DNA of 64,000 nt from the NCBI RefSeq assembly GCF_038502225.1, contig NC_091383.1, positions 982,001 through 1,046,000 on the forward strand. Direction: 5' to 3'. The notes below the pieces were generated by a model. The model was not told the DNA's origin, ran no database searches, and saw nothing but the letters and a program-made list of their open reading frames with translations. Origin of the DNA: Cherax quadricarinatus (taxonomy: Eukaryota; Arthropoda; Malacostraca; Decapoda; Parastacidae). Every line of letters starts with the position of its first letter. Position 1 is the first letter of the stretch. This document shows positions 11,040-21,189 of this stretch, one piece after another. The translations under genes and the position numbers were made by a program.

Positions 11040-11230
11040 ATGTACTTACCTATTTGTCATTGCAGGGGTTCATTCTCAGCTCCTGGCCCTGCCTCTTGCC
11101 ACTCTCCAGATTCACTCCCTTTTAGCCTCATGGGTACTACTGTACCTGCTCTTAAAACAGTGTATGGATGTTGCCTCGACTATGTCCTCACTAAGATCAT
11201 TCCATTTCCCAACCACTCAGAGACTGAAGT
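11040..11230 (+). mobile_element. Fragment of the LINE/SINE unit seen at 2386-2930
   Basis: Has CTTACCTATTTGTCATTGCA and CAGCTCCTGGCCCTGCCTCT in the same order. Confidence 0.6.
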
Positions 11231-11349
11231 GGTTTTAGGGATTTGACATGCTGTTGGAGTGTGATCAAGGTGGCATTTATGAAGGGATTCAAGGAAACCC
11301 ATATGCCAGACTAGAGTTTTGGAGGAGTGGAGGAGATACGTACTTGAAG

Positions 11350-11475
11350 TTCTGAACTGTAGTATTGGTGCCCCATTGGCAAGACAGTGATGGAGTGAAT
11401 GATGGTGAAAGTGTTTCTTCTTTTTTGGGTCATTCTACCTCGGTGGGAGACAGCTAGTTTGTTGAAAACAAAACT
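11350..11475 (+). mobile_element. RTE-like LINE 3' tail fragment
   Basis: GTGATGGAGTGAATGATGG then GGTCATTCTACCTCGGTGGG and CAGCTAGTTTGTTGAAAAC, matching the LINE 3' UTR at 34560-34660. Confidence 0.7.
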
Positions 11476-11614
11476 TGCAGTGGGCCACCATTAGCAACAG
11501 CCAAATTGATCAGGTAGCACCAGATGAGTTTAGCCCATGGCCGGGCTCTGAGAGTAGAAAACTTTCTCGGAACTCATCAAAGTAACAGTATAACAGGTAA
11601 CAGTATAACATATA

Positions 11615-11927
11615 CACCTACCATCCGACTTACGACCGAGTTCGGTTCCAAGAAACCGGTCGTAAGTCGAAATGGTCGTAAGTCGAACTTTACTACTGAA
11701 TATCAACAAAACATTTTTGTAATGACTTTATTTTATTGTTTTATTTTGGTATTTCATGTTTTACTTTACTTTTTATGTTGTTAGTACTGTATTTTATACT
11801 GTAAGGTTTAGGATAAACACTGTGTACAACACAAATACTTGTTTATTTCCCAGAAATTTGGCATAAAACACACGGTCGTAAGTCGAGTGGTCATAAGTCA
11901 AGCAGGTCGTAAGTCGGATGGTAGGTG
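11615..11927. mobile_element. MITE F, 313 bp, TA target duplication
   Basis: Perfect inverted termini CACCTACCATCCGACTTACG on the left and its complement on the right, flanked by TA at both ends. Internal subterminal repeats of GGTCGTAAGTCG. Non-coding, in the intron between GckIII exons B and C. Confidence 0.9.
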
Positions 11928-12489
11928 TATTATGCAGACTCTTCAACCCTCTACCAAGAGATACAAAAAATATTTGCAGTACAAAGTTAGAAGTTTGCAG
12001 GAGGATGGTGGATCACCTCCTCCACCAGGTGCCAGATTAACCAGGCTGTGATGGCTCTCCTCCAGTGGGTTGTAAACACCCACGCTGATTTAATAGACGT
12101 TCAAAAGTAAAGCCTGTCCTCAGGCTGGGCTGCAAGGCTAGAAAAACCTGAAAACTGGTGACAGGCATGTCTATTTTTAGCTAAAATAGGTAAATTATCA
12201 CATTTTTAATTGTAATTCTTGCTACAGTTGCATTTTATTTGAAAAAGTTAACCAAGTCATATTTTATTTCAAGTAGTAAACTATAAATGTGTTTTTCAAT
12301 GATTTATATTCATATTTTAGTTAAAAATTAAAAACACATTTAGAAAGACAGCCAGAGTGTGAGTGATGGTGAATGTGGTTTTTTTCACTTGGCTTACCCT
12401 ACCTTGATAACAAATGGCAGATGCATTAAAAAATTGTCCTCAGACATTGTCCTGGCCTGTGGACGAGCTCCGGGAGTAGAAAAATTATT

Positions 12490-12575
12490 AGAACTCGTCA
12501 AAAATTCTTAGAACTCGTCAAAAATTCTTAGAACTCGTCAAAAGTTCTTAGAGCTCATCAAAAATTCTTACAACT
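12490..12575. repeat. 20-bp tandem repeat, about 5 copies
   Basis: Unit AAAATTCTTAGAACTCGTCA, ending about 60 bases before the GckIII exon C acceptor. Confidence 0.85.
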
Positions 12576-12615
12576 CATCAAAGGTATATACTTAATATGG
12601 TATCCTGATAATTAA

Positions 12616-12810
<195 letters not shown>

Positions 12811-12900
12811 TGAATACAATTTTCACTTAGTCTAGTGTGTTAAGCTTGAATGTCAGTGTTAAACAGATTAGAGTAATATTTAAAGATGTATGAATTGTTC

Positions 12901-13385
12901 TAGGTAGTAGGTTGGTAGACAGCAACCACCCAGGGAGGTACTACCATCCTGCCAAGTGAGTGTAAAACGAAAGCCTGTAATTGTTTTACATGATGGTAGG
13001 ATTGCTGGTGTCCTTTTTTTCTGTCTCATAAACATGCAAGATTTCAGGTATGTCTTGCTACTTCTACTTAAACTTAGGTCACACTACACATACATGTACA
13101 AGCATATATATGTATGTATATATACACATCCCTCTGGGTTTTCTTCTATTTTCTTTCTAGTTCTTGTTGTTGTTTATTTCCTCTTATCTCCATGGGGAAG
13201 TGGAACAGAATTCTTCCTCCGTAAGCCATGCGTGTTGTAAGAGGCGACTAAAATGCCAGGAGCAAGGGGCTAGTAACCCCTTCTCCCGTATAAATTACTA
13301 AATTTAAAAAGAGAAACTTTCGTTTTTCTTTTTGGGCCACCCTGCCTTGGTGGGATACGGCCGGTTTGTTGAAAAAAAAAGTATG
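12901..13385 (+). mobile_element. SINE-like family R480, longest copy
   Basis: Starts GTAGGTTGGTAGACAGCAAC, has CCATGGGGAAGTGGAACAG and GTAAGAGGCGACTAAAATGC, and ends CCTGCCTTGGTGGGATACGG followed by an A run. No open frame of note. The last 40 bases are almost the same as the 3' tail of the RTE-like LINE, as expected for a SINE that uses the LINE's reverse transcriptase. Ten or so partial copies occur in the window. Confidence 0.88.
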
Positions 13386-13509
13386 AATTGTAATATCGGC
13401 ATGCCAAGGCAAGACAGTGATAGACTGAGCGATGATGAAAGTTTTTTTTTTTTTTTTTTTAATCGCCCTGCCTTAGTGGGAGACAGCTGGAGTGTCAAAA
13501 AACGAAGTA

Positions 13510-13698
13510 CAGTGGACCCCCGGTTAACGATATTTTTTCACTCCAGAAGTATGTTCAGGTGCCAGTACTGACCGAGTTTGTTCCCATAAGGAATATTGTG
13601 AAGTAGATTAGTCCATTTCAGACCCCCAAACATACACGTACAAACGCACTTACATAATTGGTCGCATTCGGAGGTGATCGTTATGCGGGGGTCCACTG
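13510..13698 (-). mobile_element. Tigger-type MITE A, 189 bp
   Basis: Reverse-oriented relative of the 203-bp elements, TA on each side (13508-13509, 13699-13700), slightly deleted inside. Confidence 0.92.
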
Positions 13699-13799
13699 TA
13701 CTTGTATTATTCCTAGTTTACATTTGCCCAGATTACTACACTTAAATATGAGCTTTTCCATGTTAGGAATAGACAAGTTGTTAACTTATCTTTGTAACA

Positions 13800-14055
13800 C
13801 TGATGTACGGATGCTCCGTGACTTAGGATATTTCAACTTTATGATGGTGCGGCAGCAATTACTTTGGAGGTGAAACTTAAGATAATTACCCAGCATGAAG
13901 GTGGCAAGTCCCTAACTTGTATTCATATATTTACTTTTCAATACTGGTATTTAGTTACAATAATTATTTACTTATTTGTTAGCATTTATTTGTTTTTTGA
14001 CTTACAATTGGTTCGTTGAAACATAACCCCATCGTAGGTCGAGGAGCACCTGTAT
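13800..14055. mobile_element. MITE family E, uninterrupted
   Basis: Same core as 7975-8482: ATATTTCAACTTTATGATGG, TTACCCAGCATGAAGG, and a right end with GAGGAGCACCTGTA. Confidence 0.75.
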
Positions 14056-14140
14056 ATTGATGGAAAATAAATTATAGTTAGACAGCAACCATCCGAGGAG
14101 GTACTACCCTCCTGCCATATAAGAGGGACATGGGAGCCTG

Positions 14141-14349
14141 TTAACCCTTAAACTGTCCAAACGTAGATCTACGTTTTTTCAACATTTGAAAGTATGTAAA
14201 AAAAGTAGATCTTTTTGTTTATATATTTGAAAGCGTTTAAAAAACTTTGATCTACTTTTTTTTATTGAAAATATATAAAAAACATAGATCTACTTTTGGC
14301 GCCCTACGCATGTGAACGTAGATGTATCTTTGGACAGTTTAAGGGGTAA
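14141..14349. mobile_element. piggyBac-like MITE C
   Basis: Starts at TTAACCCTTAAACTGTCC and ends GGACAGTTTAAGGGGTAA; the right TTAA has mutated to GTAA. Confidence 0.85.
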
Positions 14350-14727
14350 ACAGGTTACACTCTGGCAGGTTTGTTCATCCTGTCTTTGTCTCATGAACAT
14401 GTAACATGACAAGCAAATTATACAAACTTCTACTTGCATTCACTATACACTTGACTATCCTTTGTGTTTGCTAATAGTTCTTAGTGTTAGACCAGGCAAG
14501 CACCAGATAAGCCTGGCGAAAAAACTTCAAAATTCATCGGAGGTATAAGGTATAAGAAGCCTAGTGTGAGACTGGCCTGGGGTTAAGACATAATACCTGA
14601 AACCATTAACAGATAAGATATACTTATCGTTAATGTATTATTATTTATTTTATATTTCCAAGTAAATTTCTGTGAGAAAATACTAATACAAACACATCGG
14701 GGACGACCTGAATTGTGTATATTAATA

Positions 14728-14930
14728 CAGTGGTAGCCTGGGATACGAACACCTCAAAACGCAAACAGTTATGTAAATGTATTTATGTAACTGCTTTTGT
14801 AAGTGTATTTTTCGGGGTCTGAAACGGATTAATCTAATTTACATTATTCCTGATGGTAACAAATTTGTTCAGTATCAGCACTCGAACAACCTACTGGAAC
14901 GAAATAAGTTCGTATCCCAAGGTACCACTG
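14728..14930. mobile_element. MITE family B, 203 bp, TA target duplication
   Basis: Left end CAGTGGTAGCCTGGGATACG, right end CCCAAGGTACCACTG, flanked by TA. The interior (GGTCTGAAACGGATTAATCTA, GTATCAGCACTCGAACA) is a diverged version of the MITE A interior. Confidence 0.88.
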
Positions 14931-15064
14931 TAGTATATAATTACGATATTATACTCAGTAATGATATAATAATGATGTTATACACAATACAGAAAATTCT
15001 CAACATGTAAGTTGAGGACTTAGTGTATTGCAATGACAATGTAACTGGTTTGTTGCACATGCAG

Positions 15065-15250
15065 GCAGACATCTGGTCACTTGGGATAACTGCAATTGAA
15101 CTTGCTAAAGGAGAGCCGCCCAACAGTGACCTTCACCCTATGCGAGTTCTCTTCCTTATACCCAAGAATAATCCTCCACAACTTACTGGCAACTATAGCA
15201 AACCTTTCAAGGAGTTTGTAGAAGCCTGTTTAAATAAGGATCCTGAAAAC
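15065..15250 (+). CDS. GckIII: GckIII exon D: kinase C-lobe (helices F-H)
   Basis: Encodes residues 184-245 in phase 0-0. The acceptor is CATGCAG and the donor is GTAAGT. It carries [18 protein letters not shown], the helix-F core with Asp185, and the C-lobe stretch [13 protein letters not shown] that is typical of GCK-III and related STE20 kinases. Confidence 0.95.
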
Positions 15251-15577
15251 GTAAGTATTATTTGATATTTGATAAAGATCTTCAGGTCTAATCAGATGCG
15301 ATACTCGATAATTTATCTCGTGAAAAAAGTACGTATTTCTGTTTTCAAGTTTGTTCAAAAACAGAAAACTGAGACCAACACTGGCCAGAATCAGTCCAAA
15401 ATTTTCTCTGAGTAAGATTTTATTACAGATAGTTATTGTGTTTTAATATTGCAAAATAATTCATTTTAATAGTAAACAAATTTTTATTTAGATTTTACTT
15501 CAGGTATTTATTTTGTTTTAATGTTCCAAGAATTTTTTTTGAAAAACATTTACTGCATAAATTAAGGGATATGTGCA

Positions 15578-15612
15578 TTATTATTATTATTATTATTATT
15601 ACTATTATTATT
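15578..15612. repeat. (ATT)n microsatellite before GckIII exon E
   Basis: About 10 ATT repeats, close to the acceptor at 15642. Confidence 0.9.
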
Positions 15613-15642
15613 CAACAAATAATTAGCCATTTTGATTTGCAG

Positions 15643-15785
15643 AGACCAACTGCCAAAGAATTGCTCAAGTTTCCATTCATCCGTAAGGCAAAAAAGAATG
15701 CATACCTGATGGACCTGATAGACAGGTACAAGTCCTACAAGAAGAATTGCACCGACACCGACACTGACTCAGATCCATCAGATTC
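15643..15785 (+). CDS. GckIII: GckIII exon E: end of kinase domain and acidic linker
   Basis: Encodes residues 246-292 plus two bases. The acceptor is TTTGCAG, preceded by an ATT microsatellite; the donor is GTAAGT inside a Ser codon. It begins with RPTAKELL, which contains the conserved helix-I Arg, continues through a Lys-rich region like LIDRYKSYKK, and ends in an Asp/Thr/Ser acidic run such as TDTDSDPSD, as seen after the kinase domain of MST3/MST4. Confidence 0.94.
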
Positions 15786-15989
15786 GTAAGTGGTCGTGTA
15801 CTATTTTAATTTATTTTTTTAAACATTGCAGCCATAACTAAACTAAACTCAGCACAATTTTTGTTTATACATTTTACAATGAAAAAATCTGTTAATTGCA
15901 CGAAGTTGATACAGTTACAATATTGTTGCAGCAACTTTGGCTTTAATTATCATAATCTCACCGTTATCTTCTCTTTACATTTAGTAATT

Positions 15990-16110
15990 TATACAGGAGA
16001 AGGTGTTACTAGCACATTGTTCCCAGCATTATAGTTGCCTCCTACAACACGCATGGCTTATGGAGGAAGAATTCTTTTCCACTTCCACATGGAGATATTT
16101 TAAAGTTGTA
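15990..16110 (-). mobile_element. R480 fragment
   Basis: Reverse-strand piece with ACACGCATGGCTTATGGAGG and TTCCACTTCCACATGGAG. Confidence 0.7.
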
Positions 16111-16364
16111 AAGCATAAAATAACTAAATTTAAGGTCAGGCATTGAGGACACGGAAAATCTCCACGATGACATAAATCATGACTTCAATGGGCCACAGAA
16201 AACAATATAATCATTAGTGAGGTCAAATTTTAGTTATTTTACTAAGGAAAATTTGAGAAGATTGGAACAGAGTATAAAACAAATTCAAACCACTGAATAG
16301 AGTGGAAGATGAAATTGAGGAACTTGTGAGTGGTAACATCAGATCTTATATTTCTTCTTATTTC

Positions 16365-16710
16365 AGCAAACCGGCTGTATCCCACCAAGGCAGGGTGACC
16401 CAATAAGAAAAGCAAAAGTTTCTCTCTTTAACTTGAGTAATTTATACAGGTTACTAGCCCCTTGCTCCCGGCATTTTAGTCGCCTCTTACAACACGCATG
16501 GCTTACGGAGGAAGAATTCTGTTCCACTTCCCCATGGAGATAAGAGGAAATAAACAAGAATAAGAACTAGAAAGAAAACCCAGAGGGGTGTGTATATATA
16601 TGCTTGTACATGTGTAGTGTGACCTAAGTGTAAGTAGAAGTAGCAAGACGTACTTGAAATCTTGCATGTTTATGAGACAGAAAAAGGACACTAGCAGTCC
16701 AGCCATCGTG
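16365..16710 (-). mobile_element. R480 SINE-like copy
   Basis: Antisense copy: AAACCGGCTGTATCCCACCA, then GTCGCCTCTTACAACACGC and TTCCCCATGGAGATAAGAGG, in mirror order to 12901-13385. Confidence 0.85.
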
Positions 16711-17119
16711 TATAATCTTATATTTGAGGAGCACAAAAAAAAAGTACTCTTATTATTACAACCTAAAATAACCTCATGGGAAGGCAATCAAGCCAGAAAA
16801 ACATTGCATAAATGACTCTGGAAACAAAGCTTGTTCCTCTCTCTAATAGTTTTTTTTTTTTTTTGTCAATAAATGAGTGTTGGTTAGCCGTCATTTAAAA
16901 GTTTAATAATTACAACCAGCAAATACAAAGGCTGTGAATTTGTAATGATGACTGTATAGTGTTTTCTCTGCTGAAGTGTTCTTCCATTAGACATAATTGT
17001 TGGCCACCTGCCAACAGGTTGAAATCTATTAATAGGGTAACAAGTCACTCTTTTAAATATGAAATTTAAGAGTAATTTTGTTAAAATACTGGTTGTCTCC
17101 CACCGAGGCAGGGTGACTC

Positions 17120-17415
17120 AAGCTTAAGATAAGAAGAGATCAAATTTATTCAGATTTTTATCCAAGAGGGTTAGCCAATCAGGATAACCCAAGAAAGTCA
17201 GTGTATCGAGGACTGTCTTATTTCCATTGTGGTCCTTGAGTCTTGTCTCTCAGGATGCCACCAACATCAGTTGACTAACACCCAGGTACCTACTTACTGC
17301 TAGGCAAACAGTGACAGGTATAAGAAAACATACCCAGTGTTAACACCTGGCTGGGTATTGACTCATGGACACTTGTTGTGAGACAAGAGCTGAGCCTACC
17401 CAGCCATGGGACCTA
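17120..17415 (-). mobile_element. Old tRNA-derived SINE S1 copy
   Basis: Antisense S1 body with GGGTTAGCCAATCAGGATAA and CACCCAGGTACCTACTTACT, diverged from the two complete copies; the tRNA-like head is decayed. Confidence 0.8.
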
Positions 17416-17564
17416 CCTCATAAAACTTTTCCCCTTTTACATTTAGTAATAGATTGTGAATATAATTATCTAATTCAAGGTTAAAGTTGTGGTATGTAAG
17501 GACATTTAATTTGTAATATCTTCCTGTGTGTGAATGTTGCAGTTTTATAACTGTAGTTTAAGCA

Positions 17565-17665
17565 TACCTCTGGCAAGACAGTGATGGAGTGAATGATGAA
17601 AGTTTTTCTTTCTCGGGCCACCCTGCCTTGGTGGGAGACGGCCACAGTGTTAATAAATAAATAAA
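17565..17665 (+). mobile_element. RTE-like LINE 3' tail
   Basis: GGCAAGACAGTGATGGAGTG and CCACCCTGCCTTGGTGGGAG followed by a TAAATAAATAAA end. Confidence 0.8.
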
Positions 17666-17884
17666 TGCTTCAAAGATAGCTAGAGGTTGAGTGCTGGTGA
17701 ATGTTTCTCTGTATCACCTCTTCTACCGGGTTGCCTTTATGCTTGTAAATAGCTCTTTATTCAAGGAATAGGGCCATTCTGTCCTTCCTTGGATCAAACT
17801 TGGTTACCTCCCATTCCTTTGGAGTTGTATGACCCATACAGTTTTAGTGCTTCCTCATGATTGTCATAATTATAATTTCGAGGG

Positions 17885-18025
17885 GTGGATATACGTTGCA
17901 GTTTTTGAACTGTAGTGTCAGCGTGCCTCTGGCAAGACAGGGATGGAGTGAGTGTTGATGAAAGTGTTTCTTCTTTTTTGGGTTGCCTTACCTTGGTCGG
18001 AGACAGCTGATGTGTTAAAAACAAA
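17885..18025 (+). mobile_element. RTE-like LINE 3' tail
   Basis: TTGCAGTTTTTGAACTGTAG, GGCAAGACAGGGATGGAGTG and a GGAGACAGCTGATGTGTTAAAA end, 90 bases before GckIII exon F. Confidence 0.8.
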
Positions 18026-18114
18026 AATTAGATTACTCTATCTAGGTAGGAAATGGCTGATAATAAAAATTCATCCAGGTAACTTAATTCTAATTTTTAA
18101 TTATTTCTTTGCAG

Positions 18115-18358
18115 TGAGGACAGCAGAGTTGAAAGTGATGTTGAAGATCCGGCCTGGATTATGACTGTAAGGGGTCCACCTGGTGGATTGTCTCCAACTA
18201 GCAAACAGGAAGCAATTCCAGTCACATCGACTTCACCACTATCCTCGTCTCCGCCGCTCCAGTTTAATGATTTGCCAGCATCCTCTGTGTCTTCCCTGGC
18301 TCATTCTCCACCCAAAGAAAATAATGGTGTAGTTTTCAGAGAAAAAACATCATCGCCG
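18115..18358 (+). CDS. GckIII: GckIII exon F: acidic linker and Pro/Ser-rich tail
   Basis: Encodes residues 293 (split Ser) to 374. The acceptor is CTTTGCAG; the donor is GTAGGT. It begins EDSRVESDVEDPAW, followed by MTVRGPPGG, resembling the acidic patch and the TVRGP-like motif after the catalytic domain in GCK-III proteins. The rest is Ser/Pro-rich and probably disordered. A foldback element begins about 40 bases after the donor. Confidence 0.92.
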
Positions 18359-18395
18359 GTAGGTTGCTTAAAATCCCAAATTAATGAGAGCGACG

Positions 18396-18562
18396 ATGCT
18401 CAATAATAACCCACGTGGAGACACAAACAAACAAGGTTGATTGATCTGTATATTTCAACCAACTTCTGGTATCCTCTTGATCCCAGAAGAGGGTTGAAAT
18501 ATACAGATCAATCAGCCTTCTGTGTTTCTGTCTCCATGTGGGTTATTATTGAGCAATGACAA
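18396..18562. mobile_element. Foldback element family FB3, near-complete palindrome
   Basis: Left GCTCAATAATAACCCACGTG and right CATGTGGGTTATTATTGAGC are inverted copies; inner arms share TTGATCTGTATATTTCAACC with its complement. It lies just after the GckIII exon F donor. Relatives are at 25310-25485 and 33305-33480. Confidence 0.9.
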
Positions 18563-19079
18563 GTGTTCATTATACTTTAGTTATTCAAGAGACAGAATTT
18601 GGAGTTAAACCTTCAATACTTGTTTCATCTAGGCTTGGGCAATATCAGACATATGGTTCCCGAGGCTCTTTATCTGCCAGCCACTTAAGGGCTATTGTTT
18701 AAAAGTGTCTCCTTACCTTAGTGTGATTTCAACAGCAATATACTATACTATATCAAAAAATCCTACTCAAATCTGCTTGTTTTCTTCTAAGTCCCTCCCA
18801 ATACTTCTTGTTTCAGATTTGTCTTTCTACTCCGGTTATTCAGTTATTCAATCAAAAAATGCTGGATGAAACATTGTAAAGGTTTTGCTGCATACATAAT
18901 ATCTTACTTGTCTGTCAACTTACACCATTGTTCATCCTCTTAAAGTAAACTTTTACAGGAAATCTTCAGTTGACTGAGAAATTTAGTTGTACTCATCCAT
19001 ACTTACCAATGGTGCTTACCTGAATTAACTTATTTTAGAATTGCAGTCAAATTATTTTTATATTTTGTGATTGATTCAG

Positions 19080-19295
19080 GAAAACCAGTTAGCCAGACTT
19101 GAGTCCTGGAGGTGGGAAGGACAGTGCCTGCACTCTAAAGGAGGGGTTGGGAATGTTTGCTGTTTAGAGTGACAGCCAAACTGTTATATGTGTGCCTCTG
19201 GAAAGACAGTGATAGTGTGAGTGATGGTGAAAGTGTTTCTTTTTCGGGTCACCCTGCCTCGGTGGAAGACCATCAGTATGTAAAATAAAAAATTG
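19080..19295 (+). mobile_element. RTE-like LINE 3' end
   Basis: GACTTGAGTCCTGGAGGTGG, GCCTGCACTCTAAAGGAGGG and the tail with CACCCTGCCTCGGTGGAAG, ending just before GckIII exon G. Confidence 0.8.
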
Positions 19296-19327
19296 AAGAA
19301 AGTAAATAAAAACTTCTTTTTTAACAG

Positions 19328-19738
19328 ACACGTCCAACATCAGTAGCACCGCCGCCCCCAGTTGAGAACGAGAAACGAAAAGACTCTCGTCACATGGATC
19401 ACAGAAATTCAAGAGACATGGACATATCTCCACGTTCTAGTGAACCCCATACTAATGGTGATGATCGACGGATCTCCAGAGAGCTGACAGATATGAGAAT
19501 CGAATCTGAAGATCCCAGGAATGACAGCGATTGTCCAGACAGGAACGAATTCAATGACAGACGCCACAATCGAGAAGTTCACCATTCGAGGGATAATAAA
19601 TCAAGTTTGGTAGATGGTCGTGAAATAAGGCGGCCAGAACATCGTCAAAGTTCCTCACACCCACAACCTCCAAGAACAAAGTCTCCTCCAGCTCCTGCCA
19701 GCACATTATCTGGTGTTGTCTTGCCACTTATCTCTGAG
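19328..19738 (+). CDS. GckIII: GckIII exon G: long polar, probably disordered tail
   Basis: Encodes residues 375-511 in phase 0-0. The acceptor is TTTTTTAACAG; the donor is GTAAAG. Composition is strongly Arg/Asp/Ser/His-rich with a Pro-rich end (SPPAPAS). No domain is recognisable. Length and composition differ from vertebrate GCK-III and fit an arthropod-specific extension. Phase agreement with both neighbours supports the exon; alternative splicing could skip it without a frameshift because it is 411 bases. Confidence 0.85.
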
Positions 19739-19789
19739 GTAAAGGTCATCATTGTTTTGTTATATATGGATAAATGGTTGCATGCATGT

Positions 19790-19965
19790 ACAAGCATATA
19801 TATACATACCCCTCTGGGTTTTCTTGTATTTTCTTACTAGTTCTTGTTTATTTCTGCTTGTCTCCATGGAGAAGTGGAACAGAATTCTTCTTCCGTAAGC
19901 CATGCATGCTGTAGGAAGTGGCTAATATGCTGGGAGCAAGGAGCTAGTAACCCCTTCTCCTTTTT
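19790..19965 (+). mobile_element. R480 fragment
   Basis: CTGGGTTTTCTTGTATTTTC, TCTCCATGGAGAAGTGGAAC and GGAGCTAGTAACCCCTTCTC. Interrupted at its 3' end by the antisense LINE at 19970. Confidence 0.8.
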
Positions 19966-19969
19966 TATT

Positions 19970-20845
19970 TTTTTAACAAGTTGGCCGTCTCCCACCGAGG
20001 CAGGGTGACCCAAAAAGAAAGAAAAAATCCCCAAAAAGAGAATACTTTCGTCATTCAACACTTTCACCTCACTCACACACAATCACTGTTTTTGCAGAGG
20101 TGCCCAGAACACAACAGTTTAGAAGCATATACGTATAAAGATACACAACATATCCCTCCAAAGTGCCAATATCCCAAACTCCTCCTTTAAAGTGCAGGCA
20201 TTGTACTTCCCATTTCCAGTACTCAAGTCCGGCTATATAAATATAACCGGTTTCCCTTCACTAAATATTGCCCTGCTCACACTCCAACAGCTCGTCGGGT
20301 TCCAAATACCATTCGTCTCCATTCACTCCTATCTAACACACTCACGCATGCTTGCTGGAAGTCCAAGTCCCTCTCCCACAAAACCTCCTTTACCCCCTCC
20401 CTCCAACCTTTTCGAGGACGACCCCTACCCCTCCTTCCTTCACCTACAGATTTATATGCTCTCCATGTCATTCTACTTTGATTCATTCTCTCTAAATGAC
20501 CAAACCACCTCAGCAACCCCTCTTCAGCCCTCTGACTAGTACTTTTATTAACTCCACACCTCCTCCTAATTTCCACACTCCGAATTCTCTGCATAGTATT
20601 TACACCACACATTGCCCTTAGACAGGACATCTCCACTGCCTCCTCACTGCAGCATTTACAACCCAAGCTTCACACCCATATAAGAGTGTTGGTACCACTA
20701 TACTTTCATACATTCCCTTCTTTGCCTCCATAGATAACATTTTTTGTCTCCACATATACCTCAATGCACCAGTCACCTTTTTTCCTTCATCAGTTCTATG
20801 GTTATCCTCATCCTTCATAAATCCATCAGCTGACACATGGCCGGT
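19970..20845 (-). mobile_element. RTE-like LINE, 5'-truncated, ORF2 C-terminus and 3' UTR
   Basis: On the minus strand 20836-20618 encodes a piece with ESIVVPTLLYGCEAWV, and 20666-20277 a second frame with AEEGLLRWFGHLERM and GRRGRGRPRKGWREGVKEV, the C-terminal part of RTE-like reverse transcriptases after the catalytic palm. The two pieces are in different frames, so it is a dead copy. The 3' UTR runs to 19970 with the CACCCTGCCTCGGTGGGAG tail. Confidence 0.88.
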
Positions 20846-20884
20846 GTGTTGAAAGAAGGAGATAAATGGTTCAGAGAACCAACA

Positions 20885-21130
20885 AGTTGATAATTAGACA
20901 CATGTGCAACACTTAGGTATCTTTATTGATGAAACATTTCACCACACAGTGACTTCCTCAGTCCAATACAAAGAAGAAAAGTGATGGACTGATTATATAG
21001 ACTCCAGGCTGAGGGACTGATTACCTCAATCTCCTTCTGATCTTCACTCTTCTTCTTTGTATTGGACTGATGAAGCCACTGTGTGACGAAACGTTTCCAC
21101 AGTAAAGATACCGAAGTCTTGCATGTGTGT
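20885..21130. mobile_element. Foldback element FB1
   Basis: The left arm runs ACACATGTGCAACACTTAGG ... CCAATACAAAGAAGAA; the right arm is its inverted copy, TTCTTCTTTGTATTGGACTG ... GTCTTGCATGTGTG. The spacer (20978-21041) has GAGGGACTGATTACCTCA, the sequence that also borders the 35-bp array at the window start. No coding. Confidence 0.9.
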
Positions 21131-21189
21131 TATGCTGTATGATTTATTTTCCTCTTGCTTTATACAAATTCACTATTATGTTTTCCCAT

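Noticed and set aside
20192..20539. Plus-strand frames at 20.2-20.5 kb
   Set aside because: Antisense of the LINE ORF2 C-terminus, which is the recognisable strand.
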